Origin: Fomitopsis serialis
Taxonomy: Eukaryota > Basidiomycota > Agaricomycetes > Polyporales > Fomitopsidaceae
NCBI RefSeq assembly: GCF_022376445.1
Contig: NW_025955053.1
Location: forward strand, 1 to 64,000
DNA length: 64,000 bases
Direction of reading: 5' to 3'
In this document: positions 58,991-64,000 of the stretch, in pieces
How the letters are laid out: each line of letters begins with the position of its first letter
How positions within the stretch are numbered: position 1 is the first letter of the stretch
The notes under the pieces: generated by a model
Databases searched by the model: none
What the model saw: the letters and a program-made list of their open reading frames with translations, nothing else
Told to the model about the DNA's origin: nothing
Program-made: the position numbers and the translations under genes

Positions 58991-59890
58991 ATGGCGACTG
59001 CGAGATACTGGTGCGACAGTCAAACCCCCATCCGCCCCGAAATCGGTCAAAGCAAACCTGATGTTGACGATACCAGGGTCAGTGTGTCGGAAGCACGCAA
59101 GGTCGAGATCGTGGGCTTACAAAGGCACGAGCATTTCGTGAAGCTCGACAGAGCGGCCTTCTAGTTCTACTCGGAGGGTCTGGACCGCACTTCGTTCACC
59201 GACGAGCAAGAGATGACAGGGCCAGTTTACACTGAGAGCGTGGCATTCTTCGAGTTGCTGGCCGGAGCTAGTCGGGTTGTGCCCTTCGATCTCAGTGCGT
59301 CGTCTCCTTAGCGTGCTTCATTGCGCTGACGCGTACTTTCGCGAACTCAGCTATACGATGCCACCGTTCCGAAAATCGCGGCGGTGCGCCCACCAAGTGC
59401 CAGCTCGTCCGTAAGCGCATGTTGGCCAGACCCCGCGGTTCCCCATCGAGTGTATGCACCAACATCTTCCGCCCGCAGATATTCCGACTCTCCTCCAGGG
59501 GCGCCTCCAGATACCGAATTTGTGGCGCCTGTTGGACCATCCTAGCCTCCACTGGTTCGCCTTCCGCGACTTACGACACATCGAGCGAGCGAAGGACATC
59601 GTGCCCGTGGCGCTGCGCCGCGCGGATAGGAAGGACGGACGTTTGGGGTGCGGTACTCGTTCAAGCAGAAATCTGAGTATCTAGGGAAGAGGAGGTCGCC
59701 ATGATCGACTGGTGCGTGGTTATACGTTTGTGGAGGCAGAGGTGATACGATGCGCAATATATATGCAGCTTCGATCCGCAAGACGATGGACAGATGGCTC
59801 TGTTCACTCCACACACCGCATGCAATGACCCAAGCACTCCGAAGGATGCACTTTTCAGAGAATTGATTGAGTTCAAAGTGCGTCGGTTGA
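58991..59890 (+). pseudogene. Decayed CmcJ/AsaB-like copy
   Basis: Inverted relic of the gene at 57474-58432. Readable pieces: SEARKVEIVGLQ ... KLDRAAF, an in-frame TAG at 59161-59163, then FYSEGLDRTSFTDEQEMTGP, VYTESVAFFELLAGASRVVP (up to about 59288). After a decayed intron comes VCMHQHLPPADIPTLLQGR, LQIPNLWRLLDHPSLHWFAF, RDLRHIERAKDIVPVALRRA. A frame change near 59630-59640 leads to TFGVRYSFKQKSEYLGK, and finally FDPQDDGQMALFTPHTACND and PSTPKDALFRELIEF. Stops and frame changes rule out a working product. Confidence 0.82.
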
Positions 59891-60228
59891 TGCATAACAT
59901 ATCGGACATACTCTCTGAACTGTCTCGCTAGCTTGGACGCCTGCTGTATTGCATACACACAGCGAGCGCAAGATATTTAAAATAACTTAATGTGGTCAAG
60001 GATACAATCGACGCAAAGTAGTTCCCTCCGTACAATCACAGCCAAATATTTGTCTTCTGATGACCCCAGAATTGTAAGAGCAGCCGAATACATTCATGCG
60101 TGTCACTGACAACACATCGATAAACCAGCGAATACAAATCTCAGATGCCTTGGAACATCGTGGTTTCATCCAGTTCTTTGGCGAGCGAGCGGTCAGTTCA
60201 CGACGGCCCACGGTGTAATGCATTCGTG
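59891..60228. other. Intergenic or 3' part of the DUF6535 gene
   Basis: AT-rich. If an intron starts at GTGTGTAAC near 60231, the DUF6535 protein could extend into this stretch, but no clear exon is visible. Confidence 0.35.
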
Positions 60229-62248
60229 TTACACACCTTCATTGTATCCGTGGGATGTCCGGACCCGGTTCGTGGCAGCCACACTGCTTGGAAGACTCGA
60301 GGAGGCCGTTGCCAATGTATTGGCATCGGTCGTCTTAGGTGTGTCGCGTAACGACCGGCTCAGCAAATGTGTGGCCAAGACAGCGATCCTTCGCTCCGCT
60401 TCAAGGCTACGCCATTGAAGCTGCAATTGCGCATCCTCGCGTCGATTTTGTAACATTGCGGTAACGATCTGATGGAATCCATCTGGAGCGACTTCAGCTG
60501 ATGAGACGTGGAAGATAGCAAGATACACTTACGCTCTTGAGGATATGCGTTGTTGAATCCGTCCCAGTGTAAAGCAACCAACCAGAGTGCATACTCTCGC
60601 GTTCGCCAAGATATGCGCTTGCCCGAAAGGTGGCTCCGATTATGAACGAACCACTTCGCAAGCGGCTCGCAAAACGGCCCGAATCTCTTCCCGGTGAAGC
60701 CTTGTAAGAGATGGTTCAACAGCGCAAGTAGGCGTTCGACTCGCCGCTGTCGATCTTCAGGATATGGATTCGTCGATCCTACTGACAGGGAGGTCGATCG
60801 GGGGAGTGCGTAAGAGTGCTCGCTCACGGCGTGCAGTGCAACCATGGTGAGGTCGGCAAAAGTCACGATTGTTTTACTGTTGACCTCGTCCTGGAACCAA
60901 GCAGCCGTACCAGACCATGGGTCAACCAGTCGGTCGAGGGATTTGATGTGTGCTCTGGAGCACACAATGTCGGATACAAGCTTGTATGCGGCAATGGCAT
61001 CAACTCGTGTGAGAGCGGGCAGCACGGCAACTTGAAGGAAGTCGTCATTCTGTATTGTAGTGTCGACTGCTACCGCGAGATCGGTGCTCGCTGTTGCAAA
61101 TGGGGGTGCCACAGTGTGAATCCAATGGTCCTCGCGACCTAACCAGTCATTCACTGGCAGGGCATTATGCCTGATCCCGAATGAAGACTTTTGGGGACCA
61201 CTGCCTGAGTGATCTTTGGGTTCGTCATCTTCATCATGCAGGTGGACCACACCATCATCTAGTGTCATATAGCGGGATAGAAGGTAGATCCACCTGGCCT
61301 GTGGTGATTTGTAGGGGCATCCAGGGTTAACAATAGATGGTGTGATGACTGTCCAAATTGTGAACAACAGCAAGGTCCCCATTGGAGCAATCACTATGGC
61401 AGCAACTGCACGGTGTAATGTCCACAGTAGGATCGCAATGCCAGTGAGGAATGCTGCAAGGGATAACTGAAGAAGGAGGGGCAGCACCTCGATGATCTCT
61501 GGTACATGCCAGCGCTGGAACGATTGATGGCGCAGATGCCAGACACGGAGTCGCTGAATGACTGTAACAGTGTTAGGGACCATATAATGAGACAGCCATT
61601 GTTTTGCACTGATGCCAATTGATGCAGCTGCAAGACTGAGGACCAGGGCCAGGAACCACAGTGCATTGATGACAACAGCAGCAGTGGATGGCTATGACTT
61701 CGTTGAGAAGAGTCAATACAATATTCACAATGTATACACTTACTTGAGCTGTTGAGCTTGACTTCAGTTCAGGATAGTATTGAACATTAAATGCAGTCAG
61801 GACTGCTGAGAAAAGACCTGCCTATTGATAAGCAATATCAGAAACATGAAGCATGCCATAAGTATCAGAGGTATGAGAGAAATTGGGGAACAATGACCAA
61901 GCTTCATGTTGGTTGTTGCTTATGCCAGGACAGAAGTGTAGTGCTTACAAATACAAGTAGGGTGTCTATCTCATCGCGCCATTGCTTGATCTCCTCTCTC
62001 TCATGGTCTAGCACAACTTGCAAATATTTCTCCCATGCATCTTGTTCAACTTCAGTAGCTTGGGTTGTATCCAAAGAGGGGCTTGGAACTGCTTCAATCT
62101 GGCTAGTCATCTGCATTGGCAGGTCAAATGGCAAGATAGTACTCCCATACTGCAGTGGACATACCTTGTCATAAGCTAGATTGGACCAGAATCTGTGAGC
62201 AATGCTGTTCTTGGTATTGAGTGACATGTTGTAATGGTTCGAAACCAC
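60229..62248 (-). CDS. DUF6535 domain multi-pass membrane protein
   Basis: Basidiomycete-expanded DUF6535 family, function unknown. Exons (complement): 61949-62248 (first), 61744-61821, 60533-61691, 60229-60497; the sum is 1806 nt, up to 601 aa; a shorter start at 62116 gives 557. The DUF6535 core is complete: WEKYLQVVLDHEREEIKQWR, DEIDTLLVF | AGLFSAVLTAFNVQYYPEL | STAAVVINALWFLALVLSLA, AASIGISAKQWLSHYM. Then EIIEVLPLLLQLSLAAFLTG, a second TM pair, WTVITPSIVNPGCPYKSP, and a long cytosolic-looking region. The last intron is very short (60498-60532, 35 bp) and the final exon less certain. Base composition here is AT-richer than in the conserved genes. Such genes are common in lineage-specific regions of Agaricomycetes. 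Confidence 0.8.
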
Positions 62249-62693
62249 CCTCAGAGTGTCGTGCAGTAAGACGGCAAGTCACTCTGAAGTGGTGAGCCCC
62301 GGCCTAGTAAGAGAATGTAGTCCGAGTCTGAGATAGGTCGTCTAGCTCGGGGTGCGTACACCGGTCATCCTGGTCCGCATGCTACCTACCACGTGGTTGA
62401 GGCATTGCGTAGACCCACGCATGCCGCATGCTTCGAAGTTCCTGTCAAACGTTCACTGGCGTGATCACTGTGACAGGGACGTTTGAACGTTAACCTCCTG
62501 CGAACTTTGGTCCATAAGTAGACGCACAGGATCATGATGCACGAGTGTTCAGAGGACCCCATGCACCCGGGGATCCCGTGGGCGTTTCGTTGCGGCTACG
62601 TTCGGAGCCGGACTTCTCAAGGGCCGAGTACGCCCTCTTACCGCACCACATACAGAACTGCACACCTTCCGACTTCACTACCGCGTTCTCTTC
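62249..62693. other. Divergent intergenic region
   Basis: Separates the DUF6535 gene (-) from the N-terminal-module gene (+). A 12-bp inverted repeat (CCTGTCAAACGTTC / GGGACGTTTGAACG area, 62440-62490) is visible. No exon. Confidence 0.4.
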
Positions 62694-64000
62694 ATGGCTT
62701 CTCCTGGTGAAATCTACAGTCAGGAGCTTCTTCCTCTTGGGCGGGGCTATGCTATATGGGAGCCTTCGCCACCGGCTGAGAGCGAGCTCAATGTAGATGT
62801 CGAGCTAGGCGATGTCGGCTATTTTCAGGGAGACAGTTTCTGTACAGTCTTCAACGCTTTCAAGCCGGCGGACGATCCTAGGAATCAAAGAAATGGCGTG
62901 CCAGACGGATTTGTTCCACTCTACCGAGGTCCCATCCCGGCGATGAGTGCACCCAACATCCTGCCACACACCGTACTCTGCAGCGGATCCGTCAGCCCAA
63001 AACACAACCCGTGAGTCGATAGCTTGCCTCGTGAGAACGTGAGTCCTGACTCGACCAAATGTTAGGGACAAGTCAATTGACTTCCAGTGCGCGACGACTC
63101 GGAGCGGTGCGGTCCTCGTTCTTGAACAAGGCGCAGTGAGACACGTGATGCCACCTTCGAGGCGGTCGATGCTTTATATGAAGAGCAACGTGGAGAGCTG
63201 GCATGAATTCATGACCGGCTTAGGCTATGACCAGGACATTGAACAGATCCGCTTCGTTATGGGCTACATGAAAGCGCCGGAATGGGCCGCCGCGGTGTGT
63301 CTCCCAGGTGAAGGAGTGGCAAAATTCTCATACAAGAGCGAACGATCTGCTGGAGCGCAGACACCAAGTCCCTGGTCGCTCATGAACGACAGTCAGAGGG
63401 TATTATTCAAACACGGTCCGGGAAGTAGGAGAGATGAGCAACCTGGTAAGTTCACGCCCACGATAACCCGTATTTGCTTCTGAGGTTACACAGCGGATCA
63501 ATGCGTGTTCCTCCATTACTTAAAACTACGACGACGCTTATTACTGCCTATGAGCATCAAGGCTGCAGCCGAACCACATCAATTACCGCCTCTCCATAGG
63601 GACGATTTCCCTGGATGCAAAGCAAGCGTATATGAACAAATGTGCGCGAAAGATTTCAACCCGGACTGCGACATTGGCATGCCACATCCAGTTAGTATTC
63701 CTGACATATTCTCGACACCCGCTGTGTCTGATGCTCGAGCGTTAGATGGATGATGATCGTATTGGTATATACGCAAGCTGGTATCACGTACACCGCAACA
63801 CGAGGGCGAAGACAAGCTGCGTAGGTCAGTAAGCATCTGTGAATGCGGTCATATGTAAGGTCCGCTGCTTATGACTTCATAGTAGATTCCCGCAAGGTAG
63901 TGCTTCTGCATCTCGAGCTGATACGCCTTGCTGACAGTAGCAAATAGCGATCGGTCTACGACATGTTTGGCCTGACCGGTCAAATTTCCTTACAGATGAC
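62694..64000 (+). CDS. Paralog of the N-terminal module of the WD40 fusion, partial at window edge
   Basis: Same module as residues 1-340 of the protein at 53948-56705, opposite strand. Exons: 62694-63010, 63066-63445, 63494 onward (to about 63690). Blocks: SQELLPLGRGYAIWEPSPPA, VELGDVGYFQGDSFCTVFNA, NGVPDGFVPL, SGAVLVLEQGAVRHVMPPSR, IRFVMGYMKAPEWAAAVCLP, ADQCVFLHYLKLRRRLLLPM. The phases of both introns equal those of the paralog. After about 63690 I could not find the DPADDILDYIL-like exon, so the gene is either decayed there or continues in exons I cannot identify before the window ends. Whether a WD40 part follows is unknown. Confidence 0.7.

Noticed and set aside
1..64000. CRISPR array, tRNA or rRNA genes, complete transposon
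   Set aside because: No regularly spaced repeats, no cloverleaf-like sequence and no transposase or reverse transcriptase motif recognised; the sequence is eukaryotic.

Overview
The window looks like nuclear DNA of an Agaricomycete (mushroom-forming basidiomycete, possibly Polyporales). The genes are cut by many introns of about 40-75 bp with GT-AG ends and CTAAC/CTRAC branch sites. Basidiomycete-expanded families are present (DUF6534 and DUF6535 membrane proteins, CmcJ/AsaB-like oxidoreductases, a basidiomycete-type N-terminal domain), next to conserved fungal housekeeping genes. I recognise no tRNA, rRNA or CRISPR array. Gene models were assembled by hand from reading frame, splice signals and family motifs, and the exon sums were checked for frame.

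Layout: (1) 1.3-8.8 kb: two DUF6534 seven-TM-type genes point at each other around the eisosome gene PIL1. (2) 9.5-13.7 kb: one doubtful gene, a G-rich minisatellite and a dispersed GC-rich repeat. (3) 13.7-26.1 kb: a conserved block with a disordered hypothetical protein, RNase P/MRP p30 (RPP1), nucleoporin NDC1, a basic hypothetical protein, an Ahp1-type peroxiredoxin and an MFS transporter. (4) 27.4-30.6 kb: ferric reductase FRE1, with a one-base frameshift in its EGPYG motif and two perfect ATCAGATAA iron-GATA-type sites upstream. (5) 33.3-41.4 kb: a diverged inverted duplication centred on the RGS/TM gene RAX1. Each arm carries an intact mitochondrial two-HMG-box gene, but only the left arm keeps Mediator subunit MED8. 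(6) 41.7-43.7 kb: two more copies of the GC-rich repeat. (7) 44-51.8 kb: an organic solute transporter-alpha/TMEM184 gene, head to head with PEX19, then a second, intact ferric reductase. (8) 53.9-64 kb: an 803-residue protein joining a basidiomycete-type N-terminal domain to an eight-repeat WD40 propeller, a head-to-head pair of decayed AsaB-like genes, a DUF6535 membrane protein, and a second copy of the N-terminal domain running off the right edge.

Recurring theme: four paralog pairs lie in opposite orientation (DUF6534, HMG-box, AsaB-like, the N-terminal-domain family), and two of them bracket a single-copy conserved gene (PIL1, RAX1). This points to repeated local inverted duplication. 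Functionally the window mixes cortex/polarity (PIL1, RAX1), organelle biogenesis (PEX19, mtHMG proteins), nuclear pore and transcription (NDC1, MED8), tRNA processing (RPP1), redox/iron (peroxiredoxin, two ferric reductases) and transport (MFS, OST-alpha). They do not form a single pathway or cluster.
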